Source: Stigmatella aurantiaca
GTDB taxonomy: Bacteria > Myxococcota > Myxococcia > Myxococcales > Myxococcaceae
Reading direction: 5' to 3'
Length of the DNA: 64,000 bases
NCBI RefSeq assembly: GCF_900109545.1
Contig: NZ_FOAP01000007.1
Location: 186,001 to 250,000 of the forward strand
A model generated the notes under the pieces. That model was not told the DNA's origin and made no database searches. It worked only from the letters and a program-made list of their open reading frames with translations. Of the stretch, positions 1-8,408 are shown one piece after another. The translations under genes and the position numbers were made by a program. How positions within the stretch are numbered: the stretch's first letter is position 1; each line of letters begins with the position of its first letter.

Positions 1-209
1 CTTCTATCCACCCGATATCTTTGGGGAATTGGTGCACGAGAGGCTCCCCCGTCCGCTCTGGCGGAGGGCGCGGGGATACTCCGTCACGGCCCCCATGGAG
101 TCAATCTTCCCGCCGCCGCCGCGCCCCCGCCGCGCCGGGGCCTATCCCCGGAAGACCCGCCTACCCGCCTGCCCTTCCGCGTGACGCCCACGGTTGGCAA
201 GGCTCTTGA

Positions 210-614
210 ATGAAGGTCCTCCCAGGATCACACGGGAGGCGACAGGTGGCGGCGACAATCGAGCAGGGATTGACCAGGTTTCGGGCGGGACTGGGGACCT
301 TCTACATCTCACCGGCGTCCGTGGCGCTGCTGCTGCTGAACCTGATGGACGGGCTCTTCACGCTCACCTTCCTGCAGCTCGACGTGGCCGAGGAGCTCAA
401 CCCCCTGATGCGGGTGGCCTACGAGCACTCGCCGCTCGTCTTCATGAGCTCCAAGCTCGTCATCGTGAACGCGGGCCTGACGCTGCTGTGCCTGCACCGG
501 GCCATGCGCGCCAGCCGCCTGGCCATCCGTGCCGGGGCGCTCATCTACGCCATCATCAACGTCTATCACCTGGCATTCTTGACGCACCTCATCAGGCACT
601 GGCCGTTCTTCTGA
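210..614 (+). CDS. Small membrane protein, DUF5658-like
   Basis: A 134-residue protein of unknown function. About three hydrophobic segments are visible: residues 35-55 (around SVALLLLNLMDGLFTLTF), 75-95 and 105-128. The first carries a 'NLMDG.FTL' pattern followed by 'EELNPLM', the arrangement I associate with small DUF5658 membrane proteins; that family link is recollection, not a search. The first 30 residues are hydrophilic and may not all be translated, since a later GTG is possible. It lies alone upstream of spoVG on the same strand, with a gap of about 100 bp. The 209 bp before it hold no gene I can support. Confidence 0.6.
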   Translation: MKVLPGSHGRRQVAATIEQGLTRFRAGLGTFYISPASVALLLLNLMDGLFTLTFLQLDVAEELNPLMRVAYEHSPLVFMSSKLVIVNAGLTLLCLHRAMRASRLAIRAGALIYAIINVYHLAFLTHLIRHWPFF

Positions 615-715
615 CCGGCGGCCAACGGCGGTGCGCAGGAACACTTGCATTTACGGGCCGCTCTGTTCGAGTCTTCCCGCCAGCACCGATCTTTCGGGTT
701 CTGGTGGGGGGCAGC

Positions 716-1015
716 ATGAACATCACCGACGTCAGGGTCTTTCCAGTCACTGAAGATAAACTCAAGGCTTACGTGACCATCACCCTGGATCATTGTTTTG
801 TCATCCGCGATCTCAAGGTCATTCACGGCGCATCGGGGCTGTTCATCGCGATGCCAGCCAAGAAACGCAAGGACGGGACTTACAAGGATATCGCGCATCC
901 TCTCAACGCGGACACGCGCACGGAGATGGAACGGGTCATCCTCTCGGAGTACGAGCGGCAGACCCAGCAAGGGCATCTGGGCATGAGCGCCCTGCTGGCC
1001 GCGGAAGCCGACTAG
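716..1015 (+). CDS. spoVG: SpoVG family protein
   Basis: A 99-residue SpoVG homologue. It opens with MNITDVRVFPV and contains 'KAYVTITLDHCFVIRDLKVI' and 'GLFIAMPAKKRKDGTYKDI', the conserved core of the family. SpoVG proteins are small RNA/DNA-binding regulators, first known from Bacillus sporulation and also found in delta-proteobacteria. The open frame extends far upstream, but the ATG at 716 follows a purine-rich GGGGGGCAGC and gives the standard length, so it is chosen. prs follows 39 bp downstream on the same strand, so the two may be co-transcribed. Confidence 0.93.
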   Translation: MNITDVRVFPVTEDKLKAYVTITLDHCFVIRDLKVIHGASGLFIAMPAKKRKDGTYKDIAHPLNADTRTEMERVILSEYERQTQQGHLGMSALLAAEAD

Positions 1016-1054
1016 ATGCTTCCCTTGCGGGCGTGGGCAGGTTAGGAGCGCCCC

Positions 1055-2008
1055 ATGCAGCCCTCGCGTGACTTCAAGGTCTTCACGGGCAGCTCCAATC
1101 CGGGGCTCGCCCACCGCATCTGCGAATACCTCAAGCGCCCCTTGGGCAAGGCCCAGGTGGGGCGCTTCTCGGATGGAGAGATCCAGGTCGAGATCGACGA
1201 GAACGTGCGCGGGCAGGACATCTTCATCATCCAGTCCACGTGCCCGCCCTCGAATGATCACCTGATGGAGCTGCTCATCTACTGCGACGCGCTGAAGCGC
1301 GCGAGCGCGGGCTCCATCAACGCCGTCATTCCCTACTACGGCTACGCGCGGCAGGACCGGAAGGTGGCCCCGCGCACGCCCATCACCGCGAAGCTGGTGG
1401 CGGACCTGCTGGAGGTGGCCGGCGCCACGCGCGTGGTGTCCATGGACATGCACGCCGGGCAGATCCAGGGCTTCTTCAACATCCCGTCGGATCATCTGTA
1501 CGGCTCGCCGGTGTTCCTGGAGGATTTGCGCAAGCGCTTCCCGGACAATCAGGACACGGTCATCGTGTCGCCGGACGCGGGCGGCGTGGAGCGGGCGCGC
1601 GCCTACTCCAAGCGGCTCAACTGCCCCCTGGCCATCATCGACAAGCGGCGCCCCCGGGCCAACGCCTCCGAGGTGATGAACCTCATCGGCGACGTGAAGG
1701 GCAAGGACGCCATCCTCGTGGACGACATGGTGGACACCGCGGGCACGCTCACCCAGGCGGCCGCGGCCCTCATGGACAAGGGCGCCCGGCGGGTGGTGGC
1801 CTACGCCGTCCACCCCATCCTCTCGGGGCCCGCGCTCCAGCGCATCCAGGACTCGGTGCTCGAGGAAGTGGTCTTCACCGACACGGTGCCCCTGTCGCCC
1901 GCGGCCCAGGCCTGCACGAAGCTCCGGGTGCTCACCACCGACCGGCTCTTTGGCGAGGCCATCGCCCGGATTCACCGGGCCGACTCGCTCAGCTCCCTGT
2001 TCGTCTAG
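1055..2008 (+). CDS. prs: Ribose-phosphate pyrophosphokinase
   Basis: A 317-residue PRPP synthetase, making phosphoribosyl pyrophosphate from ribose 5-phosphate and ATP for nucleotide, histidine and tryptophan synthesis in the cytoplasm. Visible motifs are the N-terminal 'FTGSSNPGLA', 'YYGYARQDRK', the flexible-loop and Mg-binding region 'DMHAGQIQGFF', 'SPDAGGVERARAY', and the PRPP loop 'ILVDDMVDTAGTL'. Length is normal for the family. It starts with ATG 39 bp after spoVG. In many bacteria prs lies next to the bL25 ribosomal protein gene and pth, and the same order is seen here. Confidence 0.97.
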   Translation: MQPSRDFKVFTGSSNPGLAHRICEYLKRPLGKAQVGRFSDGEIQVEIDENVRGQDIFIIQSTCPPSNDHLMELLIYCDALKRASAGSINAVIPYYGYARQDRKVAPRTPITAKLVADLLEVAGATRVVSMDMHAGQIQGFFNIPSDHLYGSPVFLEDLRKRFPDNQDTVIVSPDAGGVERARAYSKRLNCPLAIIDKRRPRANASEVMNLIGDVKGKDAILVDDMVDTAGTLTQAAAALMDKGARRVVAYAVHPILSGPALQRIQDSVLEEVVFTDTVPLSPAAQACTKLRVLTTDRLFGEAIARIHRADSLSSLFV

Positions 2009-2180
2009 GCAGGCGCCAGGCGGCGGGCCTGCTTGACTCCCGGCCCGTCCGCTGGCATGTGCCACCCCCACTCCACCGGCTCCTTCCAGAGGCGCTGTCT
2101 TCGGGGCCCGCCATGGGGGCGGGATGCCGAGAGCGCCAGGCGGCCGGGTGGACCCACGCAGTCCCGAAAAGAGACAGTCC

Positions 2181-2879
2181 ATGTCCGTCGACAAGAGCTC
2201 CCTCGAAGCGAAGTCCCGTGAAGGTTCCGGCAAGGGCGCGGCCCGCAAGCTGCGCGCGTCGGGCCTGGTGCCCGCGGTCGTCTACGGCAAGCACCTGGAG
2301 AAGCCGGTGCACGTGGCGGTGAACCCCAAGGCCGTGAAGCAGGCCATCAACACCCCGCACAAGTTCAACACCCTCATCCAGCTGAAGCTGGACAGCGCCT
2401 CGCACCAGGTGCTGCTGAAGGACTACCAGACGGATCCGCTCACCCGTGAAATCCTCCACGTGGACTTCATCGACGTGCGCGACAACGAGCAGGTGAAGGT
2501 GAACGTGCCGCTCGTGCTCGTCGGCAAGGCCGTGGGCACCGCCGACGGCGGTCTGCTCACCCAGGCCCGCCGCGAGCTCGAGGTGTGGGCGCTTCCCCAG
2601 GCCATCCCGGAGAAGATCGAGGTGGACGTCACCCCGCTGAAGATCGCCCAGGCGCTCCACATCAACGACATCAAGCTCCCCGAGGGCGTGTCGGTGAAGT
2701 CGAACGTCAACTACACGCTCGCGGTGGTCAGCGCGCCTGACCGCGAGGAGGCGGGTCCGGCGGCGGCGGCGGCGGCGGCTCCTGCGGCGGCGGCCCCGGC
2801 GGCGGGCGCCAAGGCGGGCGATGCCAAGGCGGGCGATGCCAAGGCGGCGGCCCCGGCCAAGGCCCCGGCCAAGAAGTAG
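2181..2879 (+). CDS. rplY: Large ribosomal subunit protein bL25 (Ctc form)
   Basis: A 232-residue long-form bL25/Ctc protein, which binds 5S rRNA in the large subunit. The N-terminal L25 domain (about residues 1-95: '[20 protein letters not shown]') is followed by the TL5/Ctc beta domain ('[14 protein letters not shown]', '[14 protein letters not shown]', '[12 protein letters not shown]'). From about residue 190 there is a low-complexity Ala/Pro/Lys/Gly tail, as in other myxobacterial Ctc proteins. The start is ATG 2181, preceded by GAAAAGAGACAG. The open frame extends upstream to 2124, but those codons do not match the family. It sits between prs and pth. Confidence 0.95.
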   Translation: MSVDKSSLEAKSREGSGKGAARKLRASGLVPAVVYGKHLEKPVHVAVNPKAVKQAINTPHKFNTLIQLKLDSASHQVLLKDYQTDPLTREILHVDFIDVRDNEQVKVNVPLVLVGKAVGTADGGLLTQARRELEVWALPQAIPEKIEVDVTPLKIAQALHINDIKLPEGVSVKSNVNYTLAVVSAPDREEAGPAAAAAAAPAAAAPAAGAKAGDAKAGDAKAAAPAKAPAKK

Positions 2880-2905
2880 TCTTCTCCCCGGCTTTGCACC
2901 GGAGC

Positions 2906-2941
2906 GGGGCTGGCCTTCCGGGGCTGGCCCCTTTTTCTTTT
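2906..2941 (+). terminator. Intrinsic terminator after rplY
   Basis: A GC-rich hairpin: 2906-2915 pairs with 2922-2931 over 10 bp including two G-U wobbles, with a 6-nt loop. It is followed directly by a T-rich run (2932-2941, TTTTTCTTTT). It ends only 11 bp before the pth start codon, so it may attenuate rather than fully stop read-through into pth. Confidence 0.75.
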
Positions 2942-2952
2942 GGGAGCCTCTC

Positions 2953-3528
2953 ATGAAGCTCATCTGCGGGCTGGGCAACCCCGGGCGCGAGTACGAGCGG
3001 CACCGGCACAACATCGGGTTCATGGCCGTGGAGGCGCTGCTGTCCCGGGCGCGGGCCGAGCTGAACCAGGAGAAGTTCCAGGCGCGCGTGGGCCAGGGCT
3101 CCCTGGGCGGCGAGCGCATCCTCTTCCTGGAGCCGCAGACCTACATGAATCTGTCGGGCCGCTCCCTGGCCGACGCCGCGCGCTTCTACAAGATCGCGGT
3201 GGAGGACATCCTCGTCATCCACGACGAGCTGGACTTGCCCTTCGGGCGGCTGCAGCTCAAGGCGGGCGGCGGCACGGGCGGGCACAACGGGCTGAAGAGC
3301 TCCGTGCAGTGCCTGGGGGCCGACGGCTTCATCCGCCTGCGCTTCGGCATCGGCAAGCCGGAGGGCCCCAACGCCAAGGAGCGCGTGGCGGGCTACGTGC
3401 TCTCCGCGTTCGACGACGGCGAGCGGCGCCAGCTGGAAGAGCACATCGGCCGGGCCGCGGACATGGCGGAAGTCTGGGCCCGCGAGGGGCTCGCGGTGGC
3501 CATGAACCGCTTCAACCGCCGCGCCTGA
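2953..3528 (+). CDS. pth: Peptidyl-tRNA hydrolase
   Basis: A 191-residue Pth, which releases peptides from prematurely dissociated peptidyl-tRNAs. It begins [11 protein letters not shown]. Also seen are 'RHNIGF' with the catalytic His region, '[11 protein letters not shown]', '[11 protein letters not shown]' and '[14 protein letters not shown]', all hallmarks of the family. The ATG at 2953 is chosen over the upstream frame start at 2821 because it opens the conserved core directly. It is the third gene of the prs-rplY-pth neighbourhood and lies immediately after a terminator-like hairpin. Confidence 0.97.
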   Translation: MKLICGLGNPGREYERHRHNIGFMAVEALLSRARAELNQEKFQARVGQGSLGGERILFLEPQTYMNLSGRSLADAARFYKIAVEDILVIHDELDLPFGRLQLKAGGGTGGHNGLKSSVQCLGADGFIRLRFGIGKPEGPNAKERVAGYVLSAFDDGERRQLEEHIGRAADMAEVWAREGLAVAMNRFNRRA

Positions 3529-3583
3529 GCCGCCTCCAGCCAGGGAACCGGCCCCGGGAGCCCTTTCCCGGTGTGTGTGCGCC

Positions 3584-3612
3584 TTGACTTGGGGGGATAC
3601 CCCCCGTAGAAG
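3584..3612 (+). promoter_or_regulatory. Candidate sigma-70 promoter for rpsF operon
   Basis: TTGACT (3584-3589) and TAGAAG (3607-3612) are separated by 17 bp, in the 275-bp gap before rpsF. Orientation and spacing suit the housekeeping sigma factor. This would leave a leader of about 185 nt, a length compatible with autogenous control of rpsF operons by S6:S18, though I could not identify that RNA motif with confidence. Confidence 0.5.
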
Positions 3613-3803
3613 GCCCCCCTCCCTTCCGCTCACGGTGGAAGGGGATGTTCTTTGTCACCCTCCCGTGTTCGTGCACGGGACGAACGCGAAGGCAACGGGC
3701 GTGAGACGTTCCCGTTCCCGGCGGCAGGCCTCATGGGCCCGCTGACCGTTTCCCCGCTCCCCGGATTGGCCGGGGGGCACTCGACCCCAAGGGGAGAGAA
3801 CAC

Positions 3804-4271
3804 ATGGCTGAAACGACGGCCGCGCAGCGGCTTCGTGAGTACGAGACCATCTTCCTGGTCAAGCCCGACCTGACCGACGACAACGTGGACCGCCTCAAGG
3901 AGCGCGTCCGCGGCATCGTCAACCGCGAGGGCGGCAAGCTCATCCGCTTCACGGTGTGGGGCAAGAAGAAGACCCTGTACCCCGTGGCCAAGCAGCCCCG
4001 CGCCATCTACGTGCACACCCACTTCCTGGGTGACTCGAAGCTGGTGGCCGAGGTGGAGCGCAACCTCCGCAACATCGATGAGGTCACCCGCTACCTGTCC
4101 GTGAAGCTGGCGGACGAGGTGGACCCCGAGTCCCGTCCGGTGCTCGAGGACGTGAAGATGGCCGGAGACGTGGAGGAGACCCGTCCGGGCGCTCCCGAGC
4201 GTGAGCCCTTCCGCGCCGAGCCGGCCGAAGAGGCCGTCGACACCGAGGAGGAGGCCCCCGAGGAGGCTTAA
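3804..4271 (+). CDS. rpsF: Small ribosomal subunit protein bS6
   Basis: A 155-residue bS6, a 30S platform protein that binds bS18. The core is 'LREYETIFLVKPDL', 'KLIRFTVWGKKKTLYPV' and 'YVHTHFLGDSKLVAEVERNLRN'. After about residue 110 there is an acidic, Glu-rich tail longer than in E. coli. The start ATG is preceded by GGGGAGAGAA. It is the first gene of an rpsF-rpsR-rplI operon, with gaps of 45 and 27 bp. Confidence 0.97.
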   Translation: MAETTAAQRLREYETIFLVKPDLTDDNVDRLKERVRGIVNREGGKLIRFTVWGKKKTLYPVAKQPRAIYVHTHFLGDSKLVAEVERNLRNIDEVTRYLSVKLADEVDPESRPVLEDVKMAGDVEETRPGAPEREPFRAEPAEEAVDTEEEAPEEA

Positions 4272-4316
4272 TCGCCCCTTGGCCTTCCACGGACCTTTTC
4301 GAGAACGAGAACATTC

Positions 4317-4754
4317 ATGAACGGTACGGATAACAAGACGTCTTCTGGAGCGGGCGCGCGCAGCGGCGGGTCGGGCGGCGGCGGCCGGGGTGGCGGTTTC
4401 GGCGGTGGCGACCGGGGCGGTGACCGCGGCGGTTTCGGCGGTGGCGACCGGGGCGGTGACCGCGGCGGCTTCGGCGGTGGTGACCGGGACCGCGGCGGCG
4501 ATCGCGGCATGGACGATGACAAGCGGGGCGGCCGCGGCTTTGGCCGCAAGAAGGTCTGCCGCTTCTGCGCCGAGAAGAACGCCAAGGTGGACTTCAAGGA
4601 TCAGGCCACGCTGAAGTACTTCGTCACCGAGCGCGGCAAGATCATCCCCCGCCGCATCTCCGGCAACTGCGCCAAGCACCAGCGCGAGGTGGCGGTGGCC
4701 ATCAAGCGCGCCCGCGGCCTGGCGCTCCTCCCCTACAACGCGATGGTCGGCTAA
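4317..4754 (+). CDS. rpsR: Small ribosomal subunit protein bS18 with Gly-rich N-terminal extension
   Basis: A 145-residue bS18, about twice the usual 70-80 residues. The C-terminal 80 residues are the normal domain: '[17 protein letters not shown]', then '[18 protein letters not shown]' and '[20 protein letters not shown]'. The first 65 residues are an extension rich in Gly, Arg and Asp made of a repeated [12 protein letters not shown] unit, resembling RGG-type RNA-binding regions. Both bS6 and bL9 flank it, so its identity is secure. Whether the extension remains on the ribosome is unknown. Confidence 0.96.
   Translation: MNGTDNKTSSGAGARSGGSGGGGRGGGFGGGDRGGDRGGFGGGDRGGDRGGFGGGDRDRGGDRGMDDDKRGGRGFGRKKVCRFCAEKNAKVDFKDQATLKYFVTERGKIIPRRISGNCAKHQREVAVAIKRARGLALLPYNAMVG
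4392..4487 (+). repeat. 36-bp in-frame tandem repeat in rpsR
   Basis: Two identical 36-bp units (4392-4427 and 4428-4463) followed by a diverged partial third copy. Each encodes a 12-residue Gly/Asp/Arg repeat. Identity at every third position suggests recent slippage or unequal exchange, so copy number may vary between strains. Confidence 0.9.
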
Positions 4755-4781
4755 CCCCGTCCGGGACTTCGGAGACAACAC

Positions 4782-5225
4782 ATGAAGGTCATTCTTCGTG
4801 AGGACATCGACGGCCTCGGCAAGTCCGGTGAGCTGGTCACGGTCAAGGACGGCTTCGGCCGCAACTTCCTCCTGCCCCGCAAGAAGGCGGTGCTCGCCAA
4901 CGAGCAGAACATCCGCCAGCTGGAGCACGAGCAGGGCGTCATCACCGCGCGCAACGCCAAGCTGAAGGGCGCTGCCGAGGAGACGGCCAAGAAGCTCGGC
5001 TCCGTGCAGGTGGTCATCAAGCGCAAGGTGGGCGAGCAGGACAAGCTGTTCGGCTCCGTCACCGCGCTGGACATCGCCGAGGCGCTCGCCGCCCAGGGCC
5101 AGCAGGTGGACCGCCGCGGGCTGCACCTGCCCGAGCCCATCAAGACGGTGGGCAAGCACGAGGTGGAGCTGCGCCTGCACCGGGACGTCGTCGCCAAGAT
5201 CAAGGTCGACGTGCAGCCCGAGTAG
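4782..5225 (+). CDS. rplI: Large ribosomal subunit protein bL9
   Basis: A 147-residue bL9 of standard length. The N-terminal rRNA-binding domain is 'MKVILREDIDGLGKSGELVTVKDGFGRNFLLP' (given here by its start and end: residues 1-32). The long connecting helix follows, then the C-terminal domain with 'LFGSVTALDIAEAL' and 'KHEVELRLHRDVVAKIKV'. It is the last gene of the rpsF-rpsR-rplI operon and is followed by a strong terminator. Confidence 0.97.
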   Translation: MKVILREDIDGLGKSGELVTVKDGFGRNFLLPRKKAVLANEQNIRQLEHEQGVITARNAKLKGAAEETAKKLGSVQVVIKRKVGEQDKLFGSVTALDIAEALAAQGQQVDRRGLHLPEPIKTVGKHEVELRLHRDVVAKIKVDVQPE

Positions 5226-5249
5226 CAAGCGTCCTACCTTTCGCACACC

Positions 5250-5287
5250 GAGGGCCGTCCGGGTTCACCGGGCGGCCCTCTTCTTTT
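5250..5287 (+). terminator. Intrinsic terminator of the rpsF-rpsR-rplI operon
   Basis: A 13-bp stem (5250-5262 with 5268-5280, one G-U pair) with a 5-nt loop, followed by TTCTTTT. It lies 24 bp after the rplI stop codon and before dnaB, so dnaB probably has its own promoter or depends on read-through. Confidence 0.9.
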
Positions 5288-5321
5288 GTCAGCGCTCCCT
5301 GTAGACTGGGGCGCAGCAGCC

Positions 5322-6704
5322 ATGTCCAACGTCCTTGATGGTCGGGAAGGTCGGCGGGTCCACGAGGATCTCGCCGCAGAGCGCGCGGTGCTGGGTGCCG
5401 TGCTGGCGGACAACAGCCTCATCGCGAGCGTGGCGGAGGTCGTCGCATCCGACGACTTCTCCAGCCCGGCCCACTCGGCCATCTTCGCGGCGATGCTCAA
5501 GCTGGACGGCTCCCAGCGGTCGGTGGACCACCTGACCCTGGCCGAGGAGCTGAAGGTGCTGGGGCACCTGGCCGCGGTGGGCGGCCCCGCCTACCTCATG
5601 ACGCTGGACCAGGTGGTGCCGCTGGCCAGCAACGCCGTCCAGTACGCGAAGATCGTCAGCGACCAGGCCATCCGCCGGCGCCTGGCGCTGGTGGGCCGCG
5701 AAATCATGGAGATGGCCAGCCAGGAGACAGGCGACGTCGAAGTCGTCGTCGACGAGGCGGCCCGGAAGATGTTCCTCCTGGCCGAGAAGCGGCGCGAAGG
5801 CGACCTGCTGCCGGTCAGCGACTTGATGGAGCAGACGCTCAACCTGCTCGACAAGATGAAGGCCTCCGCCTCGGGCGTGACGGGCCTGTCCACGGGCTAC
5901 GTGGACCTGGACATGCAGCTGACCGGCCTGCACGGCGGCGAGCTCATCATCCTCGCGGCCCGCCCCGGCATCGGCAAGACGTCGCTGGCGATGAACATCG
6001 CCATGCACGCGGCGCTGGAGGAGGACCCCAAGGCAGTGGCCATCTTCAGCCTGGAAATGCCCTCGGATCAGCTCCTCATGCGTCTGCTGGCCTCCAGCGC
6101 GCGCGTGGACATGAAGAAGCTGCGCGGCGGCCGGCTCACGCAGCACGACGAGGAGAAGTTCCAGGAGATGGCGGGCAAGCTCTACAACGCCCCCATCTAC
6201 ATCGACGACTCGGGCGGTCTGTCCCCGTTCGACTTGCGCGCCAAGGCGCGGCGGCTCAAGCAGAAGGACTCGCGGCTGTCGCTCATCGTCATCGACTACC
6301 TCCAGCTCATGCACCAAAAGGGCAAGGTGGAGAGCCGCCAGTTGGAGGTGTCCGAAATCTCCCGTGGCCTCAAGCAGCTCGCCAAGGAGCTGGAGGTGCC
6401 CATCATCGCGCTCAGCCAGCTCAACCGTAAGGTGGAGGAGCGCAAGGGCGGCAAGCCCATGCTCAGCGACCTGCGCGAGTCCGGCTCCATCGAGCAGGAC
6501 GCCGACGTGGTGATGTTCATCCACCGCGAGGAGCCGGAGGAAGGCGCCGAGGGCGGCGGCGACGGGGGCCGCTCGAGCACCGTCATCCCCGTGGAACTCA
6601 TCATCGCCAAGCAGCGCAACGGTCCGGTGGGCTCGATCGATCTCGTCTTCCTCTCGGAGTTCACCCGCTTCGAGAGCCGCGCCCGGGGCGACTTCCAGCA
6701 GTAA
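5322..6704 (+). CDS. dnaB: Replicative DNA helicase DnaB
   Basis: A 460-residue hexameric replicative helicase that unwinds DNA ahead of the fork. The N-terminal DnaB domain (residues 12-115: 'DLAAERAVLGAVLADN', 'AHSAIFAAMLKL') precedes the RecA-like core with Walker A 'RPGIGKTS' (214-221), 'IFSLEMPSDQL', Walker B 'LIVIDYLQLM', and 'ALSQLNRKVEER' / 'SDLRESGSIEQDADVVMFIHR'. No intein is present. ATG 5322 is chosen over an in-frame TTG at 5286. Genomic association of dnaB with rplI is widespread. Confidence 0.97.
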   Translation: MSNVLDGREGRRVHEDLAAERAVLGAVLADNSLIASVAEVVASDDFSSPAHSAIFAAMLKLDGSQRSVDHLTLAEELKVLGHLAAVGGPAYLMTLDQVVPLASNAVQYAKIVSDQAIRRRLALVGREIMEMASQETGDVEVVVDEAARKMFLLAEKRREGDLLPVSDLMEQTLNLLDKMKASASGVTGLSTGYVDLDMQLTGLHGGELIILAARPGIGKTSLAMNIAMHAALEEDPKAVAIFSLEMPSDQLLMRLLASSARVDMKKLRGGRLTQHDEEKFQEMAGKLYNAPIYIDDSGGLSPFDLRAKARRLKQKDSRLSLIVIDYLQLMHQKGKVESRQLEVSEISRGLKQLAKELEVPIIALSQLNRKVEERKGGKPMLSDLRESGSIEQDADVVMFIHREEPEEGAEGGGDGGRSSTVIPVELIIAKQRNGPVGSIDLVFLSEFTRFESRARGDFQQ

Positions 6705-6716
6705 CCCCCGCGCGCC

Positions 6717-7457
6717 CTACTCCACCCCCGTCCGCACGTACCGGGTCACGAAGGCCTTGGCCCGGCGCGCGGCGGCCTCCACCGGCCTGCCCCGCCCCAG
6801 CTCCACCGCGAAGGCCGAGGCCAAGCGGCACCCCGTCCCCCGCAGCCCGGCGGGCCGCGCGAAGCGGGTCCCCGCCAAGAGCCGCGTCTGGCCGGGCACG
6901 CACAGCACGTCCACGGCCCCGCGCGCCCGGTGCCCGCCCTTCACGAGCACCGCGCCGAAGCCCAGGGAGACCAGGCGCTCGCCCGCCTCGGCCGCCTCCT
7001 CCACGGTGCGCACCGCGGGCTGCCCCAGCAGCCACGCCGCCTCCTCCAGGTTGGGGGTGAGCGCGACGCGGGGCCCCGCCAGCGCCAGGTAGTGCCGCAC
7101 GGTCAGGCGCGAGAGGCGCTGCCCCCGGGAGCTTCGCACCACCGGGTCCACCACCCACCAGACCTCCACGCCCCGCAGGGCCTCGCGCAGCGCTTTCAGG
7201 CGGAGGGCATCCGGCACCACGCCCAGCTTCACCGCATGCAGCGGGCCCAGCTCGCGCGCCGCGGCCACCTGGGCGCGCAGCACCCGCGGCGGGGTGGGCT
7301 CGGTCTGGAAGGTGGTGAGCCCCTGGGCCGTCTGCACGGTGGGCACGGCCACCGGGGCGGCGCCCAGGGCCCGCGCCGTGGCGAGATCCGCCAGCAGCCC
7401 GGCCCGGCCCGTGGGCTCATGGCCCGCGAGCAACAACACGCGAGGCATCGCTCTCAC
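6717..7457 (-). CDS. ThiD-like hydroxymethylpyrimidine/phosphomethylpyrimidine kinase
   Basis: A 246-residue ribokinase-fold protein of the PfkB/ThiD type. It starts 'VLLLAGHEPTGRAGLLADL', aligning with the ThiD opening 'SGSDPSGGAGIQADL' although the DPSGGAG residues are changed. Other signatures are 'VVDPVV', 'LTPNLEEAAWLLG', 'VLVKGGH' and 'GTGCRLASAFA' with the catalytic Asp replaced in the GTGC-x-L region. It may phosphorylate HMP-P in thiamine synthesis, but the altered substrate loop leaves specificity open. The GTG start at 7457 overlaps the upstream stop codon by 4 nt; ATG 7448 is an alternative. Confidence 0.75.
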   Translation of the reverse strand: MRAMPRVLLLAGHEPTGRAGLLADLATARALGAAPVAVPTVQTAQGLTTFQTEPTPPRVLRAQVAAARELGPLHAVKLGVVPDALRLKALREALRGVEVWWVVDPVVRSSRGQRLSRLTVRHYLALAGPRVALTPNLEEAAWLLGQPAVRTVEEAAEAGERLVSLGFGAVLVKGGHRARGAVDVLCVPGQTRLLAGTRFARPAGLRGTGCRLASAFAVELGRGRPVEAAARRAKAFVTRYVRTGVE

Positions 7458-8221
7458 CGCCGGTGGTCACGCGCTTTCTGGATGAAGACCTTGTAGATGC
7501 CGCCGTGCACCGGGAGGTTGTGGATCATGTACTCGGGGTGCCACTGCACACCCACCGCGAACAGGTGGGCGGTGGACTCGATGGCCTCGATGACGCCATC
7601 CGAGGACACGGCGCTCACGTTCACCTGCGGCCCCGGCTTCTTCACGGCCTGGTGGTGCGTGGAGTTCACCATGAGCTGGCCCCGGCCCACGGCCTCCGCG
7701 AGCAGCGAGCCCTCGCGCACATCCACCGGGTGCTGGGGCTGGGCACGGTCATGCTTCTGCTGGTGCTCGCGGGCCTCGGGCAGCTCGCGGGCAATGTCCT
7801 GGTGGAGCGTTCCGCCCAGCACCACGTTGAGCAGCTGCATGCCGCCGCAGATGCCCAGCACGGGCATGTTGCGCTTGAGCGCCGAGCGCATCAGCGCGGT
7901 CTCGAAGGCGGTCCGCCCCTCCTTCAGGGGGCCCATCCCCTCCCCGGACGTCTCCCCGTAGGCCTCGGCGGGAATGTCGAACGCCCCGCCGGTGACGAGC
8001 ACGCCCGAGACGCGGTCCAGGTACGCCTCCACGCACAGCGGGTCATCCGTGTACGGCAGCACGAAGGGCAGCCCGCCCGAGCGCAGCACCGCCTCCGCAT
8101 AGGGCACCTTCAGCTCGTAGCGGGCAAACGGCGAGTCCGGGGCCGCATCGGACCAGTCGGGGGTGATGCCGATGTTGGGGCGGCGCGGCGGCAGCCCGTG
8201 GTGTCTCAGGGGAGGCGTCAT
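7454..8221 (-). CDS. Class I glutamine amidotransferase-like hydrolase (peptidase C26, PuuD type)
   Basis: A 255-residue member of the gamma-glutamyl-gamma-aminobutyrate hydrolase family. The nucleophile motif is 'LGICGGMQLLNVVLGG', the active-site His is in 'AVGVQWHPEYM', and 'SGVLVTGGAFDIPAEAYGE' is typical of PuuD relatives. Members cleave gamma-glutamyl bonds, for example gamma-Glu-GABA in putrescine breakdown. No other puu genes are nearby, so the substrate is unknown. It is translationally coupled to the ThiD-like gene through a GTGA overlap. Confidence 0.88.
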   Translation of the reverse strand: MTPPLRHHGLPPRRPNIGITPDWSDAAPDSPFARYELKVPYAEAVLRSGGLPFVLPYTDDPLCVEAYLDRVSGVLVTGGAFDIPAEAYGETSGEGMGPLKEGRTAFETALMRSALKRNMPVLGICGGMQLLNVVLGGTLHQDIARELPEAREHQQKHDRAQPQHPVDVREGSLLAEAVGRGQLMVNSTHHQAVKKPGPQVNVSAVSSDGVIEAIESTAHLFAVGVQWHPEYMIHNLPVHGGIYKVFIQKARDHRR

Positions 8222-8343
8222 GGAGCGTTCCGGAGGCTATTGCGCCACCGGCGCGTGTCAAACGGGGCCCCCAGGGCGAGGGCGTGGGGAAGCGAAAGAC
8301 AATCCGAGACGTTCATCGGCTCCCAGGAGAAGGACGGGCGGCG

Positions 8344-8369
8344 TTGACAGGCGGGCCCTCTGCTATAAG
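8344..8369 (+). promoter_or_regulatory. Candidate promoter with extended -10
   Basis: TGCTATAAG (8361-8369) forms an extended -10 about 40 bp before the ATG at 8409. TTGACA (8344-8349) lies upstream but only 14 bp away, shorter than the ideal spacer. The same TATAAG box occurs about 40 bp before the starts at 32609 and 38575. Confidence 0.45.
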
Positions 8370-8408
8370 GTGGCGCGCCCTTTTCCAAGAGATTCCGAGG
8401 ATTTGAAC

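Noticed and set aside
21-209. 62-codon frame at the left edge
   Set aside because: Low-complexity Arg/Pro composition, no ribosome-binding site, no similarity recognised.
566-2248. Long open frame (560 codons) on the minus strand opposite spoVG and prs
   Set aside because: It lies antisense to two well-recognised genes, has no motif, and its openness follows from the GC bias of the opposite strand.
3613-3803. Possible S6:S18-binding leader RNA before rpsF
   Set aside because: The leader is the right length but I could not find a convincing hairpin with the bulged CCG motif by eye; a covariance-model search would decide.
3630-5246. Long minus-strand frame opposite rpsF-rpsR-rplI
   Set aside because: Shadow of three ribosomal protein genes, with Leu/Val/His-rich translation typical of antisense frames in high-GC DNA.
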